30,353 nucleotides of DNA, taken from NCBI GenBank assembly GCA_964352405.1, contig CAYGRY010000030.1, positions 1-30,353 of the forward strand, in the 5' to 3' direction. The position numbers and the translations under genes are program-made. Positions 10,101 through 17,710 of the stretch are shown here, in pieces (the stretch's first letter is position 1; the number at the start of each line of letters is the position of its first letter). The DNA comes from UBA4207 sp964352405. Lineage in GTDB: Bacteria; Bdellovibrionota; Bacteriovoracia; Bacteriovoracales; Bacteriovoracaceae. The notes under the pieces are model-generated. The model had not been told where the DNA came from and ran no database searches. It worked only from the letters and a program-made list of their open reading frames with translations.

Positions 10101-11136
10101 CAACGTTACAGTTCCATTTTTTAATAAGTCGGAAGTTACATTTGACAATAGATTTACTCTTGTAGGTTCAAAGCCACCATATCTTTTAAGTGGATCTGTC
10201 ATGTTGCAGAAAGTTTTATTGCTTGAAGATGTTGGTACATACCTAGGTAAGGTAAGTAGTAGCAGTAATTTTGAAAAGTTTATTCCAAATACGACACAAA
10301 GTTTTATGAATCAGTTTTTTGAATTAGATGCAACGGTTATTGCTAACAATTCAATAAAAGTATTGAATCCTTTAATGAATTTAAATTTAAATGCAAACTT
10401 AAGACTTACAGGTCCAATAACTTCGCCTCAAATCATCGGAAGGGTTGCAGGTGTACCATCACAAAGTAAAATTGCATTTAAAGGGCATGAGTTTATTTTA
10501 TCAAAATCAACTGTAGAGTTTGATACTGATTCTGGTGCTTCTAAAGCGAGTATAGATCTAAATGGTAAAACGCTCGTTGCTGGATATAATATTGATCTCA
10601 ACGTTAATGGTGCCGTTGATCAAATGAATATACTATTAAACTCTGATCCGCCATTACCACAAGACGAAATCGTTTCTTTGCTAACACTCGGAATAACTTC
10701 CGATATTTCAAAAAATTTAAATGAACAAGATCGAAGAAGTATTACAACGATGTCTTTAGGCGGTTTCCTCTTTGATCAACTTCAATTGACAAAAGGTCTG
10801 GACGACAACCTTGGTTTGAAGGTCTCTTTAGCACCTGAGTTTTCGGGGGAAGAGGGAAATCTTATTGAGGAGGCAAGCTCCGATACTTCAACAGCGAGAC
10901 GGTTAAAAACTGGAACAAAACTTAGAGTGCAAAGTCAGCTCGGCAAGAAAACATCTGTTTCTTTTTCAAGTACCCTTGGCGGAGAAGTGGAGCAAAAGCA
11001 AGAAATGAATGTTAATTATGATTTTAATCGTGCCTGGTCACTCGAGGGTGTTTATGAATTAAAATCATCCACCGAAGAAAATCAAGTGGAAACACAGTCA
11101 ATAGGAGCTGACGTTAAATATAAATGGTCATTTTAA
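7108..11136 (+). CDS. tamB: TamB-like inner-membrane-anchored AsmA/VPS13-type protein
   Basis: A 1342-residue periplasm-spanning protein. TamB family members are anchored in the inner membrane by one N-terminal segment, form a long beta-rich groove, and help insert outer-membrane proteins or move lipids to the outer membrane. Here residues 8-23 are the membrane anchor (ILYLVIVSIAFISV). The body is a long run of beta-rich AsmA-like repeats. The C-terminal ~330 residues form the TamB C domain (DUF490), with the hallmark DPPLPQDEIVSLLTLG at about residue 1180 and GGFLFDQLQLTKGLDDNLGL just after. E. coli TamB has 1259 residues, so this one is slightly longer. It overlaps the upstream TPR gene by four bases and the downstream Omp85 gene by 13, the classic tamA/tamB association in reversed order. 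Confidence 0.9.
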   Translation: MKINRFAILYLVIVSIAFISVREALHSQYFASFISKKVTSWAQSKVNGEISLGKIKIEIFPFGMELQEVKVETDIISVDIASLSIVYGIQNIFKSVVYIDEVVLREGIVFVKQDESTTKESDRNIDQVLEEVRQIWPSIFSKLDELPVKVENLVLNNINLNIGENSLAMPFAHLNLYPILDLKLLVEKISIKKFEKDKVLLPDLFEIDIKADDRFLMINEIKVQKGLAKLFVQGKIAINENFELQNTKLTIDGPDQAFFDVLPKQIEFDKSLRAYCISEFELSGNILEPHILAKINLAEVQSKYVDAKKIYSEIEYKQKKIKVKTISIFDKSGKLDISSSDTFTEEDLRTGNPVDAKLVFNNLETKTIFHFLEGKLDPFDASLTGEIDASISKDKLSLKNTGLIQLGNFNLLLNPSDPLLTMDNPNLKNLDLRLNFSPFTLKLQSQLNLEKSYINIEALINSDGINANLASPKFTFEDIDEISNVALNGSGALNIKVAGPWENIVFDLEGNFQDTIVAGYKLGDLDFLAELPLQQKRLTFKKINAQKGSTLLDAKVNLALSAKPYPLTIDYRATKATYNDLIEILNPIIPDSLKNYKDIQARFKTSGKVQVDFNNRPVKLDLNVVGSSLSYQGEYFDGFGAEVLMNAGRLNIRNLKLIREESTGLGVLILDTDTNYLEYEFLMKNLSLRSFSFYRLTPLSLDGNLTFDIYGSGILDNDHSLRATVTLDDSKIKRTMVPNSRLDAYYSKGEWTVQAELMEGLARAEAFFPSQNSFKKNALIRLDVSSADIKPLVGLLSPDRMNDESLSGRMFSQVQASFPINKPEHADIKLDIRDIELKYKNKKFRLAKSNTQSVKKGIFKDWVFTTTDTSDLRVMSNASGDLGGNFTFNSNYNIPAEFFELASDKLIDMTGMLSGSTNIDWDETGFKAYVSHKASDLQMRIRDVPGKFSDLLFEASFENENFRISKFTGKYGRGEFAVQGDIKAKFPYPNINLKLSSSNVTVPFFNKSEVTFDNRFTLVGSKPPYLLSGSVMLQKVLLLEDVGTYLGKVSSSSNFEKFIPNTTQSFMNQFFELDATVIANNSIKVLNPLMNLNLNANLRLTGPITSPQIIGRVAGVPSQSKIAFKGHEFILSKSTVEFDTDSGASKASIDLNGKTLVAGYNIDLNVNGAVDQMNILLNSDPPLPQDEIVSLLTLGITSDISKNLNEQDRRSITTMSLGGFLFDQLQLTKGLDDNLGLKVSLAPEFSGEEGNLIEEASSDTSTARRLKTGTKLRVQSQLGKKTSVSFSSTLGGEVEQKQEMNVNYDFNRAWSLEGVYELKSSTEENQVETQSIGADVKYKWSF

Positions 11137-14003
11137 GTAAAAGCCTATTAATTCTTTGTTTGGCAATTTATGCAATTGCTTCGTGGAGTACCATCTCTAG
11201 TGTTCAAGTTTCTTGCCCAGATCAAAGTTTATGTAAAGAATTTGAAACAAAGGCACGTGGATTACTTCTTAATAAAAAAACAAGAGAAGATATTGAAAAA
11301 GCTCTTGAGTTTATTTTATTAGATACATCTATAGATAAATTAAGTTACGAATTATTTGAACTTAAAGACAAATCTTGGCTGGTCAAAGTTTATGCAACAC
11401 CAAAACTAAAAATTAATGATATCACTTATGTTATTGATAAAAGTGATTTAGAGGTTGGCGCAATCACCTCAATTATTCCGATTAAGGTCAATGGGTTCTT
11501 TGATAATGATCTCGTCGACGAAAGCTTGAAAATAATTAAAGATCAGTTAAATGAGCGCGGCTATCCTGATGCTAAAGTTAGCTCAACTATCGTTCAGGAC
11601 TCTAAGGCCTTAAATGTTTTGATTGATATCAAGGCTGGTCAAGGTATTAAGGTTTCTGAAGTTGAGATCAAAACTGATAATACTTCTATTGAAAATGATG
11701 TTCGCCACGCATTCGAACCTTTACTTGAAAGTACTTGGAATATTAATCAATCGCGCGAAATTGTTGAATCTCTTGAAAAAATATATTTTGAACAGGGATT
11801 TTGGAGTGCAGACCTAAATGCAAGCCTTATCAAGGTCGGTAATGAAAATAGTCTAGTTGTAGATGCTGTTTTAGGTCATCAATATTTATTTGATTTTAAA
11901 GGTAATCAAAACGCTTCAAGAACTGATTTGCTCAATGCGATTAAGTCTAGTTCAAAAGGTTTGGCGTTAGCACAACTTCAAGAGTCAATACAAACTTCAA
12001 TATCAAAGTTTTATGAAGAATTTGGGCTTTACGATGTGATTGTTGCCACTAGAACAAAATCATCCTCAGATAAAAAGGGTACAAAAAGATTTGAGTTTTT
12101 TGTACAAATTGAAGAGGGGATTAAGACACCTCTTGCTAAAGTTATTATCGAGGGTAATCAGTTTTTTTCCAATGAATTCTTCGACGGTTTAATTTTAGAA
12201 AAATGTTCAGTGCTAGTGTGTCGTGGATATTTTGATCAAAAATTCTTTAACGATTTTTCTAATGATATTCGTACAAACTACCTTAAGAACGGTTTTGTTA
12301 TGGCATCGATAAGTAAGCCTGACTTTAAAAAGGATGAAGATGGAAAGATTAATGTTCGTTTTACTACAATTGAAAATCAAAGAGTAGAGCTTACTTCTAT
12401 TGATCTACCTGGATTAACTCCAGAGCTTAAGAATCAAATTATTGGTAGGATGAAATCTCAGGTTGGTAAGCCACTTGATGTAACTGTTATTGAAGAAGAC
12501 ATGTCTAGCGCTTTAAGCTTGCTAAGAGAAGAGGGTTACTTTTTTGCAAGATTAACACAGCTACGTAATGAAAAAATTGTTCAATATGGTAGATCTCTTC
12601 AAACAGCGCAACTGACAATTCCTTTTGAGTTAGGCCGAAAAACTTTCTTCGATGGTATTTTAGTAAGTGGCAATATTGCAACTAAATCATCTGTTATTGA
12701 GAGAGAGTTTGAGCTACGAAAAGGTGATTTGGTAACGAGTAAGGAAATTAATCGCTTTAGGGATAGGCTTACGGCTCTTGGACTATTTGCTAATATTAAT
12801 ATAACTCCGTTCTTAACCCAATCTTCTGAAGAAAATGAATACTGGCTTAGCCTTTTGGTTGAGGTGAAGGAGAGAAATTTTGGTCTTGGAGAAATAGCAC
12901 CTGGTTATCGAACCGACTTGGGTCCAAAAGCAAGTTTTCAATTAGCTTATAACAATTTAAACGGGATGAATCGCACGGTCAGCCTTAGAGTGCAGACCAA
13001 TATTCGTCTAGATAGTAGTGAATTTGATACCAGGCGAGATGCTGAAAATCACCGAAGGCCTGAATTTTCAACAGAGCTTAGCTTTAGAGAGCCGTGGTTA
13101 ATGCCGGACCTTCTAGGTTCAAAGTGGGATCTAGAATTCTCAACTTCATTTAAAAGACAACGATTCTTTAGTTTTGATGCTGATATTTTTAGAATTGGTC
13201 CTAAGTTAACAAAACAATTTGGTGATCATGTAACAACCTCAGTGAAGTATCAATTCGAAGATATTCGCCAGTTTGATGCGACTGAAACTAAAGACGGTGA
13301 TCGCTTTCAAATTGGCGGTATTACTCCTTCGATTTCACTTGATTTTAGAGATAGTCCTATAATACCAACCAAGGGAGCCTTATTTGGCCTGTCTTGGGAG
13401 TTTGCGAACCCTTATTTTGCTTCTCAAAAGAAAAAGAATCTTGAAATTAATTTCAACAAGCTAACATCCAGAAATAGATTCTATTATCCTGTAGGTAATC
13501 TAGTTTTTGCACTATCAATCAGTGGTGGCTTGCAAACAAACTTCGCAAATGATCTCCAGCGTGATGCTAATGGAAATGTAGTCCTAGGAACTGACGGAAC
13601 TCCTCTTACTGTTGGATATATCCCATCAATAAAAGTTTTCAGATTGGATGGTATCGATAATGTACGAGGTTTTGGAGATGATGAAATTAATAGACTGCCA
13701 ATCGGATTAGATATTGGTGAACTCAGAATTCAAGATACTGTGACCTACATAAACTATAAGTTTGAGCCAAGGTACTATTTCTCAGATTTAGTCGCTTTAG
13801 GAGTCTTTTTTGATGCAGCGGGTCTCTATGTTAACCATTTTTCACCCCTTAAAGTTCGCACCGCTGTGGGTCTAAGTGCAAAGCTAGTAACTCCTGTGGG
13901 CTCTTTGGACTTCGATTATGGTGTAAAGCTGCATAGACAACGTTATGCGTCAGGGCAAAGAGAGAGTTTTGGTCGTTTTCATTTAAGTATTGGTTCATTT
14001 TAA
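11124..14003 (+). CDS. tamA: Omp85-family outer-membrane protein (TamA/BamA-like) with extended POTRA region
   Basis: Outer-membrane beta-barrel of the Omp85 superfamily that inserts other membrane proteins. Residues 1-24 are a signal peptide (LLILCLAIYAIAS). Residues about 25-583 can be divided into roughly seven POTRA-like units of about 80 residues, each ending in a short hydrophobic strand such as NVLIDIKAG, LVVDAVLG, FEFFVQIEEG or SLLVEVKE. The barrel, about 584-959, contains the Omp85 lid-lock motif VRGF at 847-850 and ends in a terminal Phe, as outer-membrane proteins do. Its 959 residues exceed E. coli TamA (577) and BamA (810). Being directly downstream of and overlapping tamB, it is most simply the TamA partner; an additional or sole BamA role cannot be excluded from the window. 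Confidence 0.85.
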   Translation: MVILSKSLLILCLAIYAIASWSTISSVQVSCPDQSLCKEFETKARGLLLNKKTREDIEKALEFILLDTSIDKLSYELFELKDKSWLVKVYATPKLKINDITYVIDKSDLEVGAITSIIPIKVNGFFDNDLVDESLKIIKDQLNERGYPDAKVSSTIVQDSKALNVLIDIKAGQGIKVSEVEIKTDNTSIENDVRHAFEPLLESTWNINQSREIVESLEKIYFEQGFWSADLNASLIKVGNENSLVVDAVLGHQYLFDFKGNQNASRTDLLNAIKSSSKGLALAQLQESIQTSISKFYEEFGLYDVIVATRTKSSSDKKGTKRFEFFVQIEEGIKTPLAKVIIEGNQFFSNEFFDGLILEKCSVLVCRGYFDQKFFNDFSNDIRTNYLKNGFVMASISKPDFKKDEDGKINVRFTTIENQRVELTSIDLPGLTPELKNQIIGRMKSQVGKPLDVTVIEEDMSSALSLLREEGYFFARLTQLRNEKIVQYGRSLQTAQLTIPFELGRKTFFDGILVSGNIATKSSVIEREFELRKGDLVTSKEINRFRDRLTALGLFANINITPFLTQSSEENEYWLSLLVEVKERNFGLGEIAPGYRTDLGPKASFQLAYNNLNGMNRTVSLRVQTNIRLDSSEFDTRRDAENHRRPEFSTELSFREPWLMPDLLGSKWDLEFSTSFKRQRFFSFDADIFRIGPKLTKQFGDHVTTSVKYQFEDIRQFDATETKDGDRFQIGGITPSISLDFRDSPIIPTKGALFGLSWEFANPYFASQKKKNLEINFNKLTSRNRFYYPVGNLVFALSISGGLQTNFANDLQRDANGNVVLGTDGTPLTVGYIPSIKVFRLDGIDNVRGFGDDEINRLPIGLDIGELRIQDTVTYINYKFEPRYYFSDLVALGVFFDAAGLYVNHFSPLKVRTAVGLSAKLVTPVGSLDFDYGVKLHRQRYASGQRESFGRFHLSIGSF

Positions 14004-14016
14004 GCTTTATTCGATC

Positions 14017-14046
14017 TTGACTTGCGGCCCAATAATCTAGTACAAG
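14017..14046 (+). promoter_or_regulatory. Possible promoter for rplM-rpsI
   Basis: TTGACT at 14017-14022 is a good -35 match. A weak -10 candidate, TACAAG, follows at 14041-14046 with an 18-base spacer. A promoter is expected here because the gap after the Omp85 gene is 114 bases and ribosomal protein genes usually need strong independent expression, but the -10 match is poor. Confidence 0.28.
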
Positions 14047-14065
14047 GATTGCCACGTGTTTTTTT

Positions 14066-14081
14066 GGCCAAGTTATTGGTC
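14066..14081 (+). other. Hairpin in the rplM leader
   Basis: GGCCAA, a four-base loop and TTGGTC can form a six-pair stem (one G-U pair) about 37 bases before the rplM start. No U-run follows, so it is not a terminator. L13 is known to bind its own mRNA leader in some bacteria, so a regulatory leader hairpin is possible, but this is inference from position only. Confidence 0.3.
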
Positions 14082-14117
14082 TAACCGTCCCTTTATTTTT
14101 TGTGGAAAAGGTTTTTT

Positions 14118-14555
14118 ATGTTTACTCAAAAATCATTTGTTCTAAAACCCGCTGATGCTGACAAAAAATGGTTTGTTGTCGATGCCCAAGACATGGTTGT
14201 TGGTCGTCTAGCAAGCAAAATTGCTCATATCATCCGTGGCAAACACAACCCAAAGTATACACCTCATACTGACTCTGGTGATTTCGTTGTCGTAATCAAT
14301 GCTGAGAAAGTTAAGTTTACTGGTAATAAGTTAGATAATAAGACTTATAACTGGCATACTGGATTTGTTGGTGGAATTAAATCTCGTACAGCTCGTGAGC
14401 AGCTTGAGCGTCGTCCAGATCTTATTCTTTTGGATGCGGTTCAAGGCATGCTTCCAAAAAATACACTTGGTCGTGCACAACTTACAAAGTTAAAAGTGTA
14501 TGCAGGTGAGAAGCACCCACACGAAGCACAAAACCCACAAAAGATTGAACTTTAG
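14118..14555 (+). CDS. rplM: 50S ribosomal protein L13
   Basis: Large-subunit ribosomal protein, an early assembly protein. The ATG at 14118 has AAAAGG six bases upstream and gives 145 residues, close to the usual 142. An in-frame TTG at 14100 would add six unlikely residues (WKRFFM) and was not chosen. Conserved segments are complete: WFVVDAQDMVVGRLASKIA near the start, IRGKHNPKYTPHTDSGDFVVVINA, and the C-terminal MLPKNTLGRAQLTKLKVYAG followed by HPHEAQNP. It precedes rpsI by 14 bases, the near-universal rplM-rpsI pair. Confidence 0.98.
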   Translation: MFTQKSFVLKPADADKKWFVVDAQDMVVGRLASKIAHIIRGKHNPKYTPHTDSGDFVVVINAEKVKFTGNKLDNKTYNWHTGFVGGIKSRTAREQLERRPDLILLDAVQGMLPKNTLGRAQLTKLKVYAGEKHPHEAQNPQKIEL

Positions 14556-14569
14556 AAGGAATATAAGTT

Positions 14570-14974
14570 ATGGCAGCAAAAGGTAAACAATACGATGCTC
14601 AATCAGTAGGAAGACGTAAAACTTCGGTTGCACGTGTTTATGTATCTGCTGGTACTGGAAAGATCACGATCAACAAGCGTGAATTTTCAGAATATTTTCC
14701 AAAAGCAACTAACCGTTATGTTGTTAATCAACCGATGAGCCTTCTTAAAGTTGCTGATCGTTATGATGTAAACGTTAACGTTTATGGTGGTGGTACTACA
14801 GGTCAAGCTGGTGCTATCCGTCTTGGTGTTACAAGAGCTCTTGTAAAACTAGATCCAACTATCCGCGCTGAACTTAAGAAAGCAGGATTCTTAACTCGTG
14901 ACCCACGTAAAGTTGAACGTAAGAAAGCAGGTCTTTCTGGTGCACGTAAGAAATTCCAGTTCTCTAAACGTTAA
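14570..14974 (+). CDS. rpsI: 30S ribosomal protein S9
   Basis: Small-subunit ribosomal protein whose C-terminal tail reaches the decoding centre and touches P-site tRNA. It has 134 residues and a full set of family motifs: VGRRKTSVARVYV, the NVYGGGTTGQAGAIRLGV core, and the tail KKAGLSGARKKFQFSKR ending in the invariant Lys-Arg. AAGGAA lies upstream of the ATG. It is followed by a strong terminator, which closes the rplM-rpsI transcript. Confidence 0.98.
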   Translation: MAAKGKQYDAQSVGRRKTSVARVYVSAGTGKITINKREFSEYFPKATNRYVVNQPMSLLKVADRYDVNVNVYGGGTTGQAGAIRLGVTRALVKLDPTIRAELKKAGFLTRDPRKVERKKAGLSGARKKFQFSKR

Positions 14975-15007
14975 TCGGTTGGACAACTACTATTCAGAAT
15001 TTGACAG

Positions 15008-15030
15008 GGCCCACGAAAGTGGGCCTTTTT
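15008..15030 (+). terminator. Intrinsic terminator after rpsI
   Basis: GGCCCAC, loop GAAA, GTGGGCC: a perfect seven-pair stem with a stable tetraloop, followed by five T residues at 15026-15030. It lies 33 bases after the rpsI stop. Unusually, the next start codon (ATG at 15038) is only seven bases beyond the T-run. Confidence 0.92.
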
Positions 15031-15037
15031 ATTGGTA

Positions 15038-17614
15038 ATGAAAAATAAATTTTCCCATATTCAAATTCGTGGCGCAAAAACCCACAATCTTAAAAATATT
15101 GATATCGATATCGCTCTTGGCAAACTAACTTGCTTGGCTGGGCCTTCGGGTTCAGGAAAAACAAGTCTAGCTTTCCATACAATTTTTCAAGAATCTAAAA
15201 GAAGACTCATCAATTCCTTTCCATCAGATATTAAGTTCTTTTGGGATATTCCCCAAACTGCTGATGTTGATAAGATTGAACCTGTCCTTCCTGTTTGGTC
15301 ATTGCCTCAACACAATCCAGTTGTTGGTGCTAGACCCAGTATGGGCGATCTTATGGGTCTAACAGAAAAGCTTCAGCAGTTATTCTTCTTTTTGGGAATG
15401 AATTATTGTCCCGAACATCTTCTGCCTTATAAAAAAAGTAAACATTGGATGAAATTTGCCTCTAATTTAAAAGCTCAAGATACAGTTCTTCATATCTTCT
15501 TAGATCAAACAGACTACAAGACTCATTTAAAGACTTCTATTATGCCTGTAAGAAGCTTTGATGATGAAAATGAGGTTATCACTGGATTTAAGTCTGAGGA
15601 TAAATGGTGGGAGATTACCAGGATTAAGAGCAAAGACTTTCAAGACAAAGTTGAAATGAAGCTCAATGAAATGGAACTCAATCATTTTCATGGTGACTTT
15701 AGAATTATTTCATCCGATGGAAAAATTGATACGATCTTAAGTGCTGCGAGCGAAAGATCGTGCCCTAAATGCCATGAAGTCGAAGCTCAAGAAATCACAC
15801 ACTTTAATCATCTTTCACCTTACAACGGCATTGGTGCCTGTAAGGAGTGTGATGGTCATGGAATGATTCTAAAATATGATCGTGATAAGTTAGTTAAAGA
15901 TCCAAGCCTTACAACCAAAGAAGGCGCCGTTAGTGTCATGAATTATAAAAGCTTTTTGGCTTGGCGAAATGACATGTTTAAGGCTTTCAAAAGTGAAGGT
16001 TTAGACCTTGATAAGCCGTTCAAGCAATTACCAGATAAAAAGTGGAAGCTTCTTTATGAAGGAGCCGGCGCCTATCCTGGTTTCAATGATTTTTTCGAAT
16101 ACTTAGAATCAAAACGCTATAAGACTCATGTTCGAATTCTAATAAGAAGTTTAAAAAGTGAGTTCCTTTGTCCAAATTGTAGCGGTTCCAGGTTATCTAC
16201 TGATCTTAATGGCTATGCCATTGATGCTAAAGGTTTAATCTTTTGGCATCAAGTTATAGGAATGAATCTTGGGGCCCTATTAGAGCAGCTTAAAATAATT
16301 GATAAAAATTGTAAAAAACATCCCCACTTCAATAAGGTTTCCAAAGTTTTAGCTGATCTTATTGAAACTGCTCAAACAGCGGTTTCACTTGGTATAGAAA
16401 ATTTAAACTTATCAAAGAAAGTAAAGCATCTGGCCGCTGGTCAATATCAGAGAGTTCTCTTAACAAAGCTTTTATCCTTTAGAGGTTCAGGGTCATTGTT
16501 TGTTCTTGATGAACCAACGCTTGGTTTAGATGAAGCTGAAATCCAAAAGGTTATAGATTGTTTAAAAGACTTAAGAGACCAAGGAAACACCGTTCTAGTT
16601 GTTGAACATGCTCCAGATTTTATAAAAGCATGTGATGAAATTATAGAAATGGGCCCAGGTGCTGGTGTTGCTGGTGGCAATATCATCTATCAAGGTAAGC
16701 CTAAAGTTACAGAAAAATATAAGTTCGATATAGTTAAGAAAAAAAACTTTTCAAAGTTTATAAAAGTTAAAGCTGCTCCAGGACCATTAGATTGGTGCTT
16801 TGATTATGAAATTCCGATTGAGGGGATAACTGTAGTAACAGGTCCATCCGAAGGTGGAAAACGACAAGCTGTTTTAGAGCTTTTGGAAAACTGGTCAGTT
16901 GATAAAGATTCAGTCACGGCCGAAATTGAAGTGAAGCAAGAGTTTGATAAAGTAGTTAGCTTTGCTGCAGAAGCTTCAAAGGTGACTGCAAGATCTACAG
17001 TGGGAACATTCTTGGGACTTTCAACTTATATTAGAAAGCATTTTTCTGAACTTCCTGTTAGTAAGGCTATGGGCTTAAAGGAAGGGCATTTCTCCTATAA
17101 TTCAGAACTTGGTAAGTGTCCGACTTGTGAAGGCAGAGGTATCATTCAGATTGATATGAACTTTATGGAAGATGTTTTGCTGACCTGCGAAGACTGCAAA
17201 GGGATGAAGCTTCGAACTTACTATGCGCAAATTCGCGATGGTCATCAGAGCTATCATGAAGCCTTGAATAGACCTGTTTTAGAAGCCTTTAGCCAGGTTC
17301 CAACAACTGCCAAGGCTAAGAGAATACTGGCTGCGATGGAGACCTTAAAGTTAGGTCATCTAAGCTTAGATCGATCACTACAAAGCTTGTCCGGTGGGGA
17401 AAGACAGCGAATAAAGCTTTTGGCGCAAACCTTGGTACGAATGAAGCCATCACTATTGATGTTTGAGAACATTAGCTTTGGGCTTTCTCCAATTGATCTA
17501 GAGGCAGTTTATAAGTATCTGCAAAGACTTAGAGAACAAGCACATACTCTAATATTGGTCGATCAACATCCGTATTTAAGAGAGATGGCAGATATCAGCT
17601 TGGAAATTCAATAA
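15038..17614 (+). CDS. UvrA paralogue (ABC-type excinuclease A-like) with one degenerate ATP site
   Basis: An 858-residue twin ABC ATPase of the UvrA family, shorter than UvrA (about 940). NBD1: Walker A GPSGSGKT at 35-42, zinc-finger cysteines (CPKC, then GACKECDGHG, then CPNCSGSRL), Walker B FVLDEPTLGLD around 491 and H-loop VVEHAP are intact, but its signature LSGGE is LAAGQ (465-469). NBD2: the signature LSGGERQR (784-791) and zinc finger (CPTCEGRG, CEDCKG) are intact, but Walker A is GPSEGGKR (602-609) and Walker B reads LLMFENIS (806-813), with Asp replaced by Glu and the catalytic Glu by Asn. The usual C-terminal tail after the H-loop (DQHPYL) is missing. The start is ATG at 15038; the N-terminus IRGAKTHNLKNIDI fits. 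No Shine-Dalgarno is seen. It is probably a DNA-binding paralogue rather than the housekeeping UvrA; whether it binds UvrB is unknown. Confidence 0.88.
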   Translation: MKNKFSHIQIRGAKTHNLKNIDIDIALGKLTCLAGPSGSGKTSLAFHTIFQESKRRLINSFPSDIKFFWDIPQTADVDKIEPVLPVWSLPQHNPVVGARPSMGDLMGLTEKLQQLFFFLGMNYCPEHLLPYKKSKHWMKFASNLKAQDTVLHIFLDQTDYKTHLKTSIMPVRSFDDENEVITGFKSEDKWWEITRIKSKDFQDKVEMKLNEMELNHFHGDFRIISSDGKIDTILSAASERSCPKCHEVEAQEITHFNHLSPYNGIGACKECDGHGMILKYDRDKLVKDPSLTTKEGAVSVMNYKSFLAWRNDMFKAFKSEGLDLDKPFKQLPDKKWKLLYEGAGAYPGFNDFFEYLESKRYKTHVRILIRSLKSEFLCPNCSGSRLSTDLNGYAIDAKGLIFWHQVIGMNLGALLEQLKIIDKNCKKHPHFNKVSKVLADLIETAQTAVSLGIENLNLSKKVKHLAAGQYQRVLLTKLLSFRGSGSLFVLDEPTLGLDEAEIQKVIDCLKDLRDQGNTVLVVEHAPDFIKACDEIIEMGPGAGVAGGNIIYQGKPKVTEKYKFDIVKKKNFSKFIKVKAAPGPLDWCFDYEIPIEGITVVTGPSEGGKRQAVLELLENWSVDKDSVTAEIEVKQEFDKVVSFAAEASKVTARSTVGTFLGLSTYIRKHFSELPVSKAMGLKEGHFSYNSELGKCPTCEGRGIIQIDMNFMEDVLLTCEDCKGMKLRTYYAQIRDGHQSYHEALNRPVLEAFSQVPTTAKAKRILAAMETLKLGHLSLDRSLQSLSGGERQRIKLLAQTLVRMKPSLLMFENISFGLSPIDLEAVYKYLQRLREQAHTLILVDQHPYLREMADISLEIQ

Positions 17615-17710
17615 CTTATAGAATCTCTATAAACCTGATAAAATCAGTTAAGAATTCAATAAAAATAACCGACTAGTTACATACACCTTTGGTTTTTGAA
17701 CGGGGAATGT

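Noticed and set aside
13849..14055. Minus-strand frame over the end of the Omp85 gene and the rplM leader
   Set aside because: No recognisable domain, and it overlaps the conserved C-terminal barrel strands.
17635..17647. CTGAT-AAA-ATCAG hairpin after the UvrA-like gene as a terminator
   Set aside because: The stem has only five A/T-rich pairs and no T-run follows, so it is too weak to call.
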